Positions 1-8,592 of a stretch of DNA of 64,000 nucleotides are shown here, piece by piece; the first letter of the stretch is position 1, and every line of letters starts with the position of its first letter. The notes below the pieces were generated by a model. The model did no database searches. It saw nothing but the letters and a program-made list of their open reading frames with translations, and was not told where the DNA came from. A program made the position numbers and the translations under genes. The stretch spans positions 39,924 to 103,923 of the forward strand of contig CAMKQH010000014.1 of the NCBI GenBank assembly GCA_946414885.1, read 5' to 3'. This DNA is from an uncultured Lachnospiraceae bacterium. Its GTDB lineage: Bacteria > Bacillota > Clostridia > Lachnospirales > Lachnospiraceae.

Positions 1-900
1 ATAGGCATTATACTCCTCCGGTGCAAGGAAATCCTCAGCCATTACGGTCTCCGTGACTGACTCTCCGTCCTCCGTAAGATAATTATACTTGATTTCTCCG
101 GAAATATCTATCCCCAGATACTTTAAGCCTTCTAAGTTGCTGACGCGGTTCTTGATCATTCTCACGCCATAGCTGACCGTCTCATAGCTGTCAACGTCCG
201 GATGCAGGGCGAGGAACTCTTCAAACGGAACGTCATTGATCCCGATCAGCACGTGCCCGGCCTTATTATGCTCATAGACATACTTCATGACGTGGTAGAC
301 GTCATAATCTTCCTCTACCGCAGTGTGGCCATCGCCAAGCAAAGAGAGAATGCTCTCGAGCTTCCTCGCAAGCACGTATCCCTCGATCTGCTCCTGCCCC
401 TCGATCCATTCCCGCACTTCCTTCGCGCGAGTTTCCACTTCCCCGGGAAGTCCGCCGCAGGTGAGCGGATGGATCTTCTTCAAATACTTCATCATGAACT
501 CATAGTCCGCCAGGGCATCCTTTTTTGAAAAGACCTTGGAACCATTCTCCTCCCAGGTCAGATTCTTTCGGAAAATGGAACTGTTCCAATACGGGCTAAA
601 CTGCGTCGCCACGATCATAACGAGAACGATCACCACGTCCAACACTGCGAAGAAGCATTTGCTTCCGCGCTTTTTCGCAGACCCGACGTTCTCACGTTTT
701 TCATCCACGGCGCCGTCCGCATCTTTCTTGCATTTACCAAACACGACGCGTTCCACCCCCCGCACGCCTGCGATCCAGGCGATGGTCAGCGCGATCGCCG
801 CCCACTCATTGATCATCACGTAACCCAGATCCAGCCAGATGATGCCCAGCACGATCCCATGCAACGTCATTCTTCCCACAAATCCAAGAATCTTCTTCAT
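1..900 (-). CDS. S41-type protease-like membrane protein, 3' end cut by window
   Basis: The frame is open from the ATG at 900 to the window edge, giving the first 300 residues. Translation starts MKKILGFVGRM, with hydrophobic segments near residues 8-45 and again near 82-100, so the protein is probably membrane-anchored with the rest outside. Around residues 135-200 it has the look of the region preceding an S41 (C-terminal-processing/tricorn-like) peptidase core: an FMMKYLKKIHP stretch, then LLGDGHTAVEEDY, the DGHT motif typical of S41 proteins. The catalytic Ser/Lys region would lie beyond the window, so activity cannot be judged. A GGGAG ribosome site precedes the start. It is last in view of a minus-strand run after a lipoprotein and an ABC module. 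The S41 assignment is moderately sure and the substrate is unknown. Confidence 0.6.
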   Translation of the reverse strand, partial: MKKILGFVGRMTLHGIVLGIIWLDLGYVMINEWAAIALTIAWIAGVRGVERVVFGKCKKDADGAVDEKRENVGSAKKRGSKCFFAVLDVVIVLVMIVATQFSPYWNSSIFRKNLTWEENGSKVFSKKDALADYEFMMKYLKKIHPLTCGGLPGEVETRAKEVREWIEGQEQIEGYVLARKLESILSLLGDGHTAVEEDYDVYHVMKYVYEHNKAGHVLIGINDVPFEEFLALHPDVDSYETVSYGVRMIKNRVSNLEGLKYLGIDISGEIKYNYLTEDGESVTETVMAEDFLAPEEYNAY

Positions 901-926
901 TTCCAAAACTCCCGTCACGTAAGCGA

Positions 927-1328
927 TCACTTGATCTCAAACTTAAACTTCCCGCTCTCACATTTTCCGTCCGTCTCAAGGATCAAATACAACTTTCCCT
1001 TTTTCTCGATGACAACGCTTCCCTCTTTGTTCTCGCCACCCTTTACGGTAAAGAGCTCCTTCTTCGTGCCATCCTCATCATAATATACGGCGATGCTTCC
1101 TTCAACGAGCTTGCCACTATATTCCAGCGTCGCCCCGTCCTCCTTCGTCTTCATCTGCAAAGTCTTCGTCCCCTTTAGGGTTGAGAATTCAACAGAGGAA
1201 GAGTTTGCCGTATTCGAAGAGATCAGCACCGTTGCCTGGTAGCTCGACGCATACCCGCTGCATCCGGCAAGCCCCATGCACAACACCATACATAACACGA
1301 ATATCCACGTCCGTCTATTTTGCTTCAT
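927..1328 (-). CDS. small lipoprotein, unknown function
   Basis: This 133-residue protein has a hydrophobic signal (about residues 8-20) ending in the lipobox LAGC at 20-23, so it should be processed by signal peptidase II and tethered outside the membrane. The remaining roughly 110 residues are polar and rich in beta-prone strands (VEFSTLKGTKTLQMK, GKLYLILETDGK), suggesting a small beta-sandwich. It matches no family I can name. It lies 26 bases upstream of the S41-like gene and about 50 bases after an FtsX permease, so it probably belongs to the same transcript. Confidence 0.7.
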   Translation of the reverse strand: MKQNRRTWIFVLCMVLCMGLAGCSGYASSYQATVLISSNTANSSSVEFSTLKGTKTLQMKTKEDGATLEYSGKLVEGSIAVYYDEDGTKKELFTVKGGENKEGSVVIEKKGKLYLILETDGKCESGKFKFEIK

Positions 1329-1379
1329 TTCTTATTTCCTCCTAACAATCTCTTTTCGTCATAAACCCGTTTCTTAACC

Positions 1380-2471
1380 TTAGAACTCCGTCACGTCAGA
1401 GCGGCTCATGCTACGGCCCTTGAGCAGGATCGTCGGCACCACCACCAGCAGATTCGATGCGAGAAATGCATAGAGCCCCATCCATGAGAAATACGGCAAA
1501 AACTTGCCTTCCGGCACGTAACGTAATTCATTCATCAGAAATACGTACAGGAAAATGACTACCGCTCCAAGGACAATTGCGATCGCGTCCATCGTAAGGA
1601 TCTCTGCCGCACACTTCCCGTAGATTTCGCGCCTCGTAAGTCCAATGGCCCGGTATACGCCAAACTCATAGGTCCTTGCAACGTACTGGCCCGTGAGGAC
1701 GGAATTAACGATCACGGCAAGTACCAGGGAAAGAAGCACAATGCCCACGCCAAAGATTAACTTAAAAGGAGCAAATTGTTCTTCAATGCCATCCCTGACA
1801 GGCTCATCCAAGTGGGCCTTGTAATCTCCCTGCCGCCGGAGCAGTTCGTCTCTCAACGCCTGTCCCGTAAGCTCCTTGCTCATCACGTGCATCCTAAGGG
1901 GCTCATCGGTATGATCCACGTAAAACAAAATATAACTGTCGTCCTCGAGGATCGCGTCAACGGGATGACTTCCGTTGATATTTTTATATACGGAAGAGTT
2001 CACCACGTCCCCTTTCTCTAATCCGTATTGCCTTGCCAGCGCGGAGGAGAGGCAGACGCTGCCATCCTTCACGTCAGAAAGGTCCGCCTTGATCCCAAGT
2101 CTCTCAAAGCAATCCTTCATGTCCTCCGGGCTGTTAAACACCATGGAAGTGCTTCCCATTTCAAATCCCAGCGTACAGATCCAGGGCAGTCCCGAATACC
2201 CATAGGCCGATACGTCATAGACGATCAGGCTGTCATCCTTTTTCAGCTCCTCGCGGAATTTCGCATAGTCCTGAAAGTTCTCATCCGAGGAGATGGCCCC
2301 AATTGTACACACCTTGTCGGAATACTCCATGGCCCTGTCCCAGTAATAATATACGCTATCGATATAATTTCCTGCCAAGAAGAGAAGTGTCGTGAAAAAG
2401 AGCAAAAAGATCACGATCCCAGCCCTTCCTTTATTTTCCTTGACGTAAGTTGTTGCAGACAAAGGTTTCAT
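1380..2471 (-). CDS. FtsX-like ABC transporter permease
   Basis: This 363-residue membrane protein has the MacB/FtsX layout. One N-terminal transmembrane helix (about residues 17-40) is followed by an extracytoplasmic domain of about 190 residues and three C-terminal helices (about 235-262, 295-315, 330-352). The segment EFGVYRAIGLTRREIYG after the second helix is the usual FtsX cytoplasmic loop. Its start overlaps the ATPase gene by four bases, so the two are translationally coupled. With the second permease at 3147-4307 it makes a heteromeric type VII ABC complex. Such complexes act on surface or periplasm-side substrates (peptide resistance, lipoprotein handling) rather than classical uptake. 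The substrate cannot be told from sequence. Confidence 0.85.
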   Translation of the reverse strand: MKPLSATTYVKENKGRAGIVIFLLFFTTLLFLAGNYIDSVYYYWDRAMEYSDKVCTIGAISSDENFQDYAKFREELKKDDSLIVYDVSAYGYSGLPWICTLGFEMGSTSMVFNSPEDMKDCFERLGIKADLSDVKDGSVCLSSALARQYGLEKGDVVNSSVYKNINGSHPVDAILEDDSYILFYVDHTDEPLRMHVMSKELTGQALRDELLRRQGDYKAHLDEPVRDGIEEQFAPFKLIFGVGIVLLSLVLAVIVNSVLTGQYVARTYEFGVYRAIGLTRREIYGKCAAEILTMDAIAIVLGAVVIFLYVFLMNELRYVPEGKFLPYFSWMGLYAFLASNLLVVVPTILLKGRSMSRSDVTEF

Positions 2472-3124
2472 CGGCTAATCTCCCCATCCCACATCTCTAT
2501 GATCCGGTCGGCATCCGTTAGAATGCTCCTGTCATGCGTCACCACAAGCACCAGCCTGTCTTCCGAATACTTTTTCAGGATCTTCATGACGTTAAACGCA
2601 TTTTCATGATCCAGGCTCGCCGTGGGTTCATCTGCAAAGATAACCTTGGGATCGTTGATCATGGCCCTGGCAATGGCAACTCTCTGGCACTGTCCGCCGG
2701 AAAGCTTCGCAGGCTTCTTGTTCCACTCCTTCTCCGCAAGACCCAGATCCCGGAAAAAAGCCTCTGCCTTCTTCTGCGCCTCAGTTCCCTTTTGCACTGC
2801 TGCCACGAGACAGTTTTCCATGGCAGTCATGTAGGGTACCAGATAGTGCTTTTGAAAGATAAACCCAAATTCCTTTCTCCTGAGCCTCTCCTTCTCCGTA
2901 TTTCCAATGGCCGTAAGCTCCGTGCCGTTATAGACTATGCTTCCGTCCGTGGGCGTCTTTAGCGTCGAAAGGCAATACATGAGCGTGCTTTTTCCGCTTC
3001 CCGACGGACCGATGATCCCAATCAGACCCTTGTCCGGCAGGGAAAGGTCAAACCCTTTCAGCGCATGGGTCTTTACGTCCGTATTCATGTCATAGATCAT
3101 ACAGATATTCTTTACCTCAAACAA
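2468..3124 (-). CDS. ABC transporter ATP-binding protein (MacB/LolD type)
   Basis: This 218-residue nucleotide-binding protein has Walker A GPSGSGKST near residue 40, the signature LSGGQCQRVAIARA near 143, Walker B VIFADEPTAS, and the H-loop VVTHD. Length and the QKHYLVPYMTAMENC region fit the LolD/MacB subfamily that pairs with FtsX-type permeases. It sits between two such permeases: 22 bases after the upstream one and overlapping the downstream one by four. It should power the complex from the cytoplasmic side. Confidence 0.92.
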   Translation of the reverse strand: MFEVKNICMIYDMNTDVKTHALKGFDLSLPDKGLIGIIGPSGSGKSTLMYCLSTLKTPTDGSIVYNGTELTAIGNTEKERLRRKEFGFIFQKHYLVPYMTAMENCLVAAVQKGTEAQKKAEAFFRDLGLAEKEWNKKPAKLSGGQCQRVAIARAMINDPKVIFADEPTASLDHENAFNVMKILKKYSEDRLVLVVTHDRSILTDADRIIEMWDGEISR

Positions 3125-3146
3125 TGCTTCTTCCTCCTAAATCTAT

Positions 3147-4307
3147 TTAATCCTCAATGGCATCAATGGTTTTGATCCTGTACAGTCCGAACAGTACGGG
3201 GATCTGCAGCACTCCCATCAGAAAGACGTAGGTTCCCAGAATCCTTTGGATATGTCCTCCGTAAACCACGTGTCCGATCAGGCCTTTGGGTTCGATGACC
3301 GTTACGTTCAGAAGATACGCCGTGCCAAGGGAAACCAGAAGTCCCATGACTGCACCAAGTCCAAAGAGAATCATCATCTCCCTCAGCATCATGCCGTAGA
3401 TCTCCCCACGTCCATAACCGATGGATGCATAGAGGCAATATTCCTTTATGCGGTTTCGCATGAAAGAGACGTACGATACAAGAACCAAAATTGCCAGGAA
3501 CGTCATCACGATCACGAAAAGCGTCGTCACCACCATGTCTATGGTATCTCCCACGTCCTTGCGATAGGCCTCGTAATATGCCTTTGCGTCCCAGACCTTG
3601 TCACCGTCCCCCAGCACAATTCCGTTCTCCTGTAAGATTCCCGTCAGATCCGTTGCCGTCTCGTCATTGTAGACAACGATATACCAGCCATTGTTTGTGT
3701 AACCGTTGGGGACTCCCACGGAAACAAGGCCCTTGGACTGAATGGTACCCACAATGCGGAAGGTTTCTCCGTATATGTTTTTTTGATACCAGTCGCCCAA
3801 TTCATAACCGCCGTTTTTCATGATGGTTTCATCTACCAAAACGTCTCCGGCCTCCTTCGGCATGCTTCCCCGTACAAGCTTCGCTTCCACGTGATCCAGG
3901 AATCCCTGCACCTGCCCTGGCTCCATCAGCGGCATTTCGAAGGAATAGGCTCCCATGACCGCCTGATACGTGCTCGAGATGATCTGAGTGTAATAGGCAT
4001 CCTCGATTCCCGGATGCTTTTTCAAGCTTTCGACCAGATCCGCCTGTTTCTTGTCATAGGCTGCCTCCAGTTCTTCGTACGTCTCATAATCGTCCCCCTT
4101 CAAACCATAAGCCCTGCCGCCCAGGGACGCATAAGAGACTTTTTTCGGCATCTCGGTCATCACCGTCTCAAAGCTTTCCGACGTGGTGATGAGAAGCACG
4201 TAGGCCGCATACATCGCCATGAAGGAAAGCGCAAGCGCCGTGACCAGCACCGCAACCGTCCGTTTATTATTCTTTACGTAAGTCCAAGCCGATAATTTTG
4301 ATTTCAT
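3147..4307 (-). CDS. FtsX-like ABC transporter permease
   Basis: This 386-residue permease is the first gene of the minus-strand module reaching to position 1. An N-terminal helix (about residues 15-40) is followed by a large extracytoplasmic domain of roughly 215 residues and three C-terminal helices, with the FtsX loop YCLYASIGYGRGEIYG between the first two of these. It shares architecture but little obvious sequence with the permease at 1380-2471, so the pair is probably heterodimeric. The start is preceded by GAAAGGAACGGAA. Upstream, between 4308 and 4514, lies a nested inverted repeat that may be a terminator or operator. Confidence 0.85.
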   Translation of the reverse strand: MKSKLSAWTYVKNNKRTVAVLVTALALSFMAMYAAYVLLITTSESFETVMTEMPKKVSYASLGGRAYGLKGDDYETYEELEAAYDKKQADLVESLKKHPGIEDAYYTQIISSTYQAVMGAYSFEMPLMEPGQVQGFLDHVEAKLVRGSMPKEAGDVLVDETIMKNGGYELGDWYQKNIYGETFRIVGTIQSKGLVSVGVPNGYTNNGWYIVVYNDETATDLTGILQENGIVLGDGDKVWDAKAYYEAYRKDVGDTIDMVVTTLFVIVMTFLAILVLVSYVSFMRNRIKEYCLYASIGYGRGEIYGMMLREMMILFGLGAVMGLLVSLGTAYLLNVTVIEPKGLIGHVVYGGHIQRILGTYVFLMGVLQIPVLFGLYRIKTIDAIED

Positions 4308-4436
4308 TTCCGTTCCTTTCTTAACTGCCTACCGCCTTACTTCCCGTACTGCATTACTTCTTCCTTTTTTGCGGGCGTAACGATGCAGACCTTTTGAACT
4401 TGAACTCATCTTAGCGCTTTTCCGTACATAAGAAAA

Positions 4437-4481
4437 GTGACCGCGGTCATGATTTTCTTTCAAAACCATGACCGTGGTCAC
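4437..4481 (-). terminator. 15-bp inverted repeat, probable terminator of the lipoprotein operon
   Basis: GTGACCGCGGTCATG (4437-4451) pairs with CATGACCGTGGTCAC (4467-4481) with one G-T mismatch and a 15-base loop. Read on the minus strand it is followed by TTTTCTTA, as expected of an intrinsic terminator 33 bases after the stop codon at 4515. An outer repeat TGAACTCA/TGAGTTCA (4401-4408, 4488-4495) encloses it. Each arm is itself a near-palindrome, so an operator role is also possible (see findings). Confidence 0.6.
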
Positions 4482-4514
4482 GTAACTTGAGTTCACCCTG
4501 GCTTATGACATTAA

Positions 4515-6776
4515 TTACCTATCGGTTTCACTTATATATAGTCTAACTCTGTTTTGAATAACATTGCACACCTCTTCTGCTGCTTTTTCACCATCATAAA
4601 AGGCTTTAGCTTCTTCACTCACAATATTCAAAACTATTTGATCCGTCATACCCTCTCCGTCGTCAGTCTCTTCCATTATTTTCATTAATAGAAGTAAATC
4701 TTCTTTGGCAAACTCCTTTGTCTTCCCATTTTGGGGAACCTTATCTGCTGCATCCATCACTTGTTTCATCTGTTCATCAAAAATGCTCCTTTTGGCTGAA
4801 AACCCATTTTCAAACTCCTTTTCCCAATCTGATACATAGTATTGCATAAAAGAAAAGGCCAATTCCTTTTCTTTACAGTTATGTAGCATTGCTATTCCGC
4901 TTTTTGCATGCATGACGTGTCCTTTTTCTCCTGCTTTTGTCGGATAGCCGATCGCACAAACGGCATCCTTTCCAAATACCCTTTGCCTCCACCTCGTAAG
5001 ATCCGTAAAATCTGTAATACTGATCAAAGCAGCCATTATCTTACCCGTATCATACGCTTCCAACACTTGATTTCCTACCAGATTATCCGGATTCAAATAC
5101 TCCTTTTTCGTTAATTCTAATAACCCCAAAAGCAGGTCCTTATTCGTCTGATCATCTTCGTTCGCTTCAAAAATCCAGTTATTTAGTAAAATTGCTATTT
5201 GCAAACTGCCATCCTGATAATAATCCCTCATATCCCGTGATGAAGGCTGAAGCATGTAAGCATTTATATTTTTCTTTGCCATTTCCAGCATATCATCTAT
5301 TGTCCATCCTGACCTTTTGCCCCACACGGATTCCTTTCCCAATAATGTATAAATCTCAAATTTTTCAGGCAAATATGCCAAACATTTTCCATAAGTAGCC
5401 TGTCTTAAAAGCGGTTCAAAAAAATCTGAAGAATTTATATTTGCACTTTTTTCCAAATAATCCGTTAAATCCTCTATCAAACCACCCTCTGCAATTTTCT
5501 GAATGTCAATGTCAGATGTTACAATCAACATATCCGTTCCCTTATCGTTTATATAATCAAGCATCATATGGTCAATTGCGTCATCATGCTCTTCAACTGT
5601 TGATCTTCCACTTATTTTCTCACCATATTCAACTATACTGACATGACATTCTTTATTCTGTCTGTTAAAATTTATTACTTTGCGCGTTAGTGCATCTGAA
5701 GACTTCCAAACGCCAATTGTCAATTCCCGTCTTTTACTTTCTTCTCCCAACGCAGGTCCTAAAACAATCATACGTTCGTTTCTGTTTTCTACACAATAAA
5801 TTGTAATCATTCCGCTTGCGGACATCCCACAATAACGGATGCAATCGGAAAAAATATCCTCATCAATCCAGGAGCACAATTCAGCCCAACTGCTTTCCAT
5901 TTCTGAAAACATAAATAATTTAGTATCATTCCATACTAATACTTTGCCTTCTCCGGCGATTGCGAGGTTGTAAAAATCATCCCGGACTGCCATGATTTGT
6001 ATCAATTTATTTCCAACAAGCTTTTTTAGATTTGTTCCCGCCTCTCCTAATTCGATGAAATAGAATCCCTCTCCCCGATCACCACATAAAGCAAGCAACA
6101 TATTTCCCAATTCTTGCTTACCACAAAACTTACCATGAGAGTTAAAAAAATAGAGTGTACCAGAAGAATGAAGTGCTATATTTTCTTTCCCGTCTACGGC
6201 AAGCGTTCCTGGAACTATTTGTTGATCCAATAACGTTTGAATTAAAAGCTTGCCGTTCGCATTGATTTTAAGAAGCGAGTACCGGTTTTCCAACCCAAAC
6301 AGTGTTTCCGAACTCATCATAGTGCACCAAACATCACCTGCCACAGTTACCACTGCTTCCAGGATATATCCGTCAGTTTCAAAAAGACACTCTTCAGATG
6401 ATATTGCACTATCTGAAATCTTTTGCTTCCAGATTTTTGTTTTAACTCTTAACAGACTATAATCCTCAAACTCTTCATCATAATCTTCCCAGGTCATTTT
6501 GTGACCATCATAAATATATTCTCTCTCAAACGTATACAGGCAATCCCTGTCACATATCCAGTCTGCATCTAAAATCCAATCCCGGGTGTTCTCTTCATAC
6601 CACCTTCCAGTATATTTTATCTGGCTTTCCCAGACTTTCTCTTCCTTCTTAACTACTGTAACGCCTTCCCCCTTACTACATGCTGCTAATATGAAACATG
6701 TCATGAACGCGATCAGCAACCTAGTGAAGTATACGCCAGACTTCATAAATAGTGTTTCTTCCCCTCCTGCATTCAT
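4515..6776 (-). CDS. large lipoprotein with C-terminal solute-binding domain
   Basis: This protein has up to 753 residues. A signal with lipobox ILAAC (Cys at 33) predicts an outer-leaflet lipoprotein. Residues of about 60-350 form a repetitive beta-rich region resembling a propeller-like sensor (LLKINANGKLLIQTL, IALHSSGTLYFF). From about 355 (LTIGVWKSSDALTRKVINFN) the sequence follows family 1 extracellular solute-binding proteins, including GTDMLIVTSDID and GGLIEDLTDYLEKS. It ends with EEAKAFYDGEK and IQNRVRLYISE, closely matching the end of the lipoprotein at 12716-14908, so the two are paralogues. A later ATG at 6746 gives a more usual signal length. The gene lies eight bases after an FtsX permease and ends the operon. 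Its role (receptor, sensor or self-protection) is inference. Confidence 0.75.
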   Translation of the reverse strand: MNAGGEETLFMKSGVYFTRLLIAFMTCFILAACSKGEGVTVVKKEEKVWESQIKYTGRWYEENTRDWILDADWICDRDCLYTFEREYIYDGHKMTWEDYDEEFEDYSLLRVKTKIWKQKISDSAISSEECLFETDGYILEAVVTVAGDVWCTMMSSETLFGLENRYSLLKINANGKLLIQTLLDQQIVPGTLAVDGKENIALHSSGTLYFFNSHGKFCGKQELGNMLLALCGDRGEGFYFIELGEAGTNLKKLVGNKLIQIMAVRDDFYNLAIAGEGKVLVWNDTKLFMFSEMESSWAELCSWIDEDIFSDCIRYCGMSASGMITIYCVENRNERMIVLGPALGEESKRRELTIGVWKSSDALTRKVINFNRQNKECHVSIVEYGEKISGRSTVEEHDDAIDHMMLDYINDKGTDMLIVTSDIDIQKIAEGGLIEDLTDYLEKSANINSSDFFEPLLRQATYGKCLAYLPEKFEIYTLLGKESVWGKRSGWTIDDMLEMAKKNINAYMLQPSSRDMRDYYQDGSLQIAILLNNWIFEANEDDQTNKDLLLGLLELTKKEYLNPDNLVGNQVLEAYDTGKIMAALISITDFTDLTRWRQRVFGKDAVCAIGYPTKAGEKGHVMHAKSGIAMLHNCKEKELAFSFMQYYVSDWEKEFENGFSAKRSIFDEQMKQVMDAADKVPQNGKTKEFAKEDLLLLMKIMEETDDGEGMTDQIVLNIVSEEAKAFYDGEKAAEEVCNVIQNRVRLYISETDR

Positions 6777-6784
6777 ACCTCTTG

Positions 6785-7909
6785 TTAAGCTGCCTCAATG
6801 TTTGCCTGCGTAGGCTCTGTTTTCATCAATTTTATGAGCCGTAAACCAAATAAAGCTGTTTGTAAAAATATCGCCAACAATATGGCAAACACAATGATTA
6901 GTAAAATTTGATACAAAAAATAGTTGCCCACTGGCATATACCCAATTACGGTCATTTCTATGAAGGTCGCCAAAGTAGCCGCTATCAAAATAATCGTTCC
7001 GGACTCTTTCATTACGGACCAAAGAATACTGAAAAAACCACAGCCAAGCATTCTTCTGATCAATAATTCACGCTTTCGCCTTGCAAACCAAACCTCTGAA
7101 ATGAAATACAGACTATAAATACCCAAAATCAGCATCGCGAAGTAAAAATGCTTCATTCTCGAGGACATATAACGTTGAACCAAGGTAAAGCTCTCTTCAT
7201 AATTCCATGATTTATCAAGATTTCCAATTCTTTCTATAAATATATTTTCAAAGCTCACAATTTCATTTTGAAATGGTTTTTTGCTTTCTATAATAAAACC
7301 ATATGCACACTCTTCGTCATTTTCATAAATTGGCTGGCATACGGACAGGATACTGTTTTTGTGTTCTTCATCCAAATTCTTCCAATTTACGTGAACTTCC
7401 TGCGCCACGTATTCGCGTTCATTGATTACTTGATACGCAATGTATTCCATTCCATTTATTTCAATGTAATCTGCTCCATTCCCGTGATATATCTCTTTTT
7501 TTAGCTGTCCTTCCACAAGAACGGCATTCGGAGTCCCATTCCACTCATTAAGATTAATCCCCTTTTCCTTTGCCATCGCCTCCGCAGAAAAATAAAGGAT
7601 TGCTCCTTTAACGTCCAAAACATCCCCCACCATAACCGTTAGGTCTCTAGCCATGCAATTATCTCCGGCACCTTCAAATATGTCACAAATCTCATCAAAT
7701 TGTTCTTTCGTCCACGCACCAAGTGGCAAATACTCTTTATGATAAGAATAAATAAGCTTTATGGCATTTTTATATGCAAAATCAGCCCTAATTAGGCTCA
7801 TGCACAAAAAGAACAAAAGTGTAAGTCCAACCATCAATAAAATTGAATCATAATATTTTTGAGTCAACTCCGACAGGGAACTACAAAACCGTTGCTTATT
7901 CTGTTTCAC
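6785..7909 (-). CDS. FtsX-like permease
   Basis: This 374-residue membrane protein starts at a GTG preceded by GGAGAATTAAC at ideal spacing. One N-terminal helix (about residues 22-42) is followed by an extracytoplasmic domain of about 210 residues and three C-terminal helices (about 254-275, 297-320, 330-355). The loop RRKRELLIRRMLGCGFFS matches the FtsX-type cytoplasmic loop. It pairs with the permease at 8593-9870 around the ATPase at 7932-8588. The base composition is AT-rich compared with the flanking housekeeping genes. The neighbouring peptide-export operon makes an immunity or processing role plausible but unproven. Confidence 0.8.
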   Translation of the reverse strand: MKQNKQRFCSSLSELTQKYYDSILLMVGLTLLFFLCMSLIRADFAYKNAIKLIYSYHKEYLPLGAWTKEQFDEICDIFEGAGDNCMARDLTVMVGDVLDVKGAILYFSAEAMAKEKGINLNEWNGTPNAVLVEGQLKKEIYHGNGADYIEINGMEYIAYQVINEREYVAQEVHVNWKNLDEEHKNSILSVCQPIYENDEECAYGFIIESKKPFQNEIVSFENIFIERIGNLDKSWNYEESFTLVQRYMSSRMKHFYFAMLILGIYSLYFISEVWFARRKRELLIRRMLGCGFFSILWSVMKESGTIILIAATLATFIEMTVIGYMPVGNYFLYQILLIIVFAILLAIFLQTALFGLRLIKLMKTEPTQANIEAA

Positions 7910-7931
7910 GTTAATTCTCCATTATTTGGGA

Positions 7932-8588
7932 TTATTGCTGCAAAACTCCGTCCTCCATTCGGACAATACGCTTGCAACACTTAGCGACCTCATCATCATG
8001 CGTAGCTATGATAATTGTTTTTCCTTCCATATTTAGCTTACAAAATAAATCCATAATCTCCTTGGTAGTCTTACTGTCAAGTGCGCCTGTTGGCTCATCA
8101 CATAAAAGCAAACTGCAACCCGTCATCAGCGCCCTGCCTATCGCACAACGCTGTTGCTGTCCGCCAGACAAATTCAACGGCAAACTTTTCGCCCGTTCCG
8201 CAAGTCCCAATTGTTCCAAACAATCCATGATTCTTTTCTTATAATGCCTTTGATTTCTTGCGAGCAATGGAATTTCCAAATTTTCATATACCGTTTGTCT
8301 GTTTAACAATGCAAAATTTTGAAAAACAAAACCAATATGGTTTTTACGAAACAGATGTAACTTATGCGGACCAAAAGATGCTATGTCTTCATCTTCAAAA
8401 TAGTAATGCCCTGACGTTAGCCGATCCATCCCTCCAAGAATATTCAAAAGCGTACTTTTGCCACAACCGCTCGTTCCCATCACGGCCACCATCTCGCCTG
8501 CCTGAATTGTCATTGACGTATGGTTTAATGCTAAAATCTCATTACTTTGACTATTATACTTTTTTGTAGCATCGACCAATTTTATCAT
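7932..8588 (-). CDS. ABC transporter ATP-binding protein (MacB/LolD type)
   Basis: This 218-residue ATPase has Walker A GTSGCGKST near residue 40, signature LSGGQQQRCAIGRAL, Walker B LLLCDEPTGALD and H-loop IATHD. It is the same length and subfamily as the ATPase at 2468-3124 but clearly diverged in sequence, so this is a second, independent FtsX-type system. It lies four bases after one permease and 22 before the other, within the five-gene operon led by the secreted protein at 9886-10326. Confidence 0.92.
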   Translation of the reverse strand: MIKLVDATKKYNSQSNEILALNHTSMTIQAGEMVAVMGTSGCGKSTLLNILGGMDRLTSGHYYFEDEDIASFGPHKLHLFRKNHIGFVFQNFALLNRQTVYENLEIPLLARNQRHYKKRIMDCLEQLGLAERAKSLPLNLSGGQQQRCAIGRALMTGCSLLLCDEPTGALDSKTTKEIMDLFCKLNMEGKTIIIATHDDEVAKCCKRIVRMEDGVLQQ

Positions 8589-8592
8589 GTCA

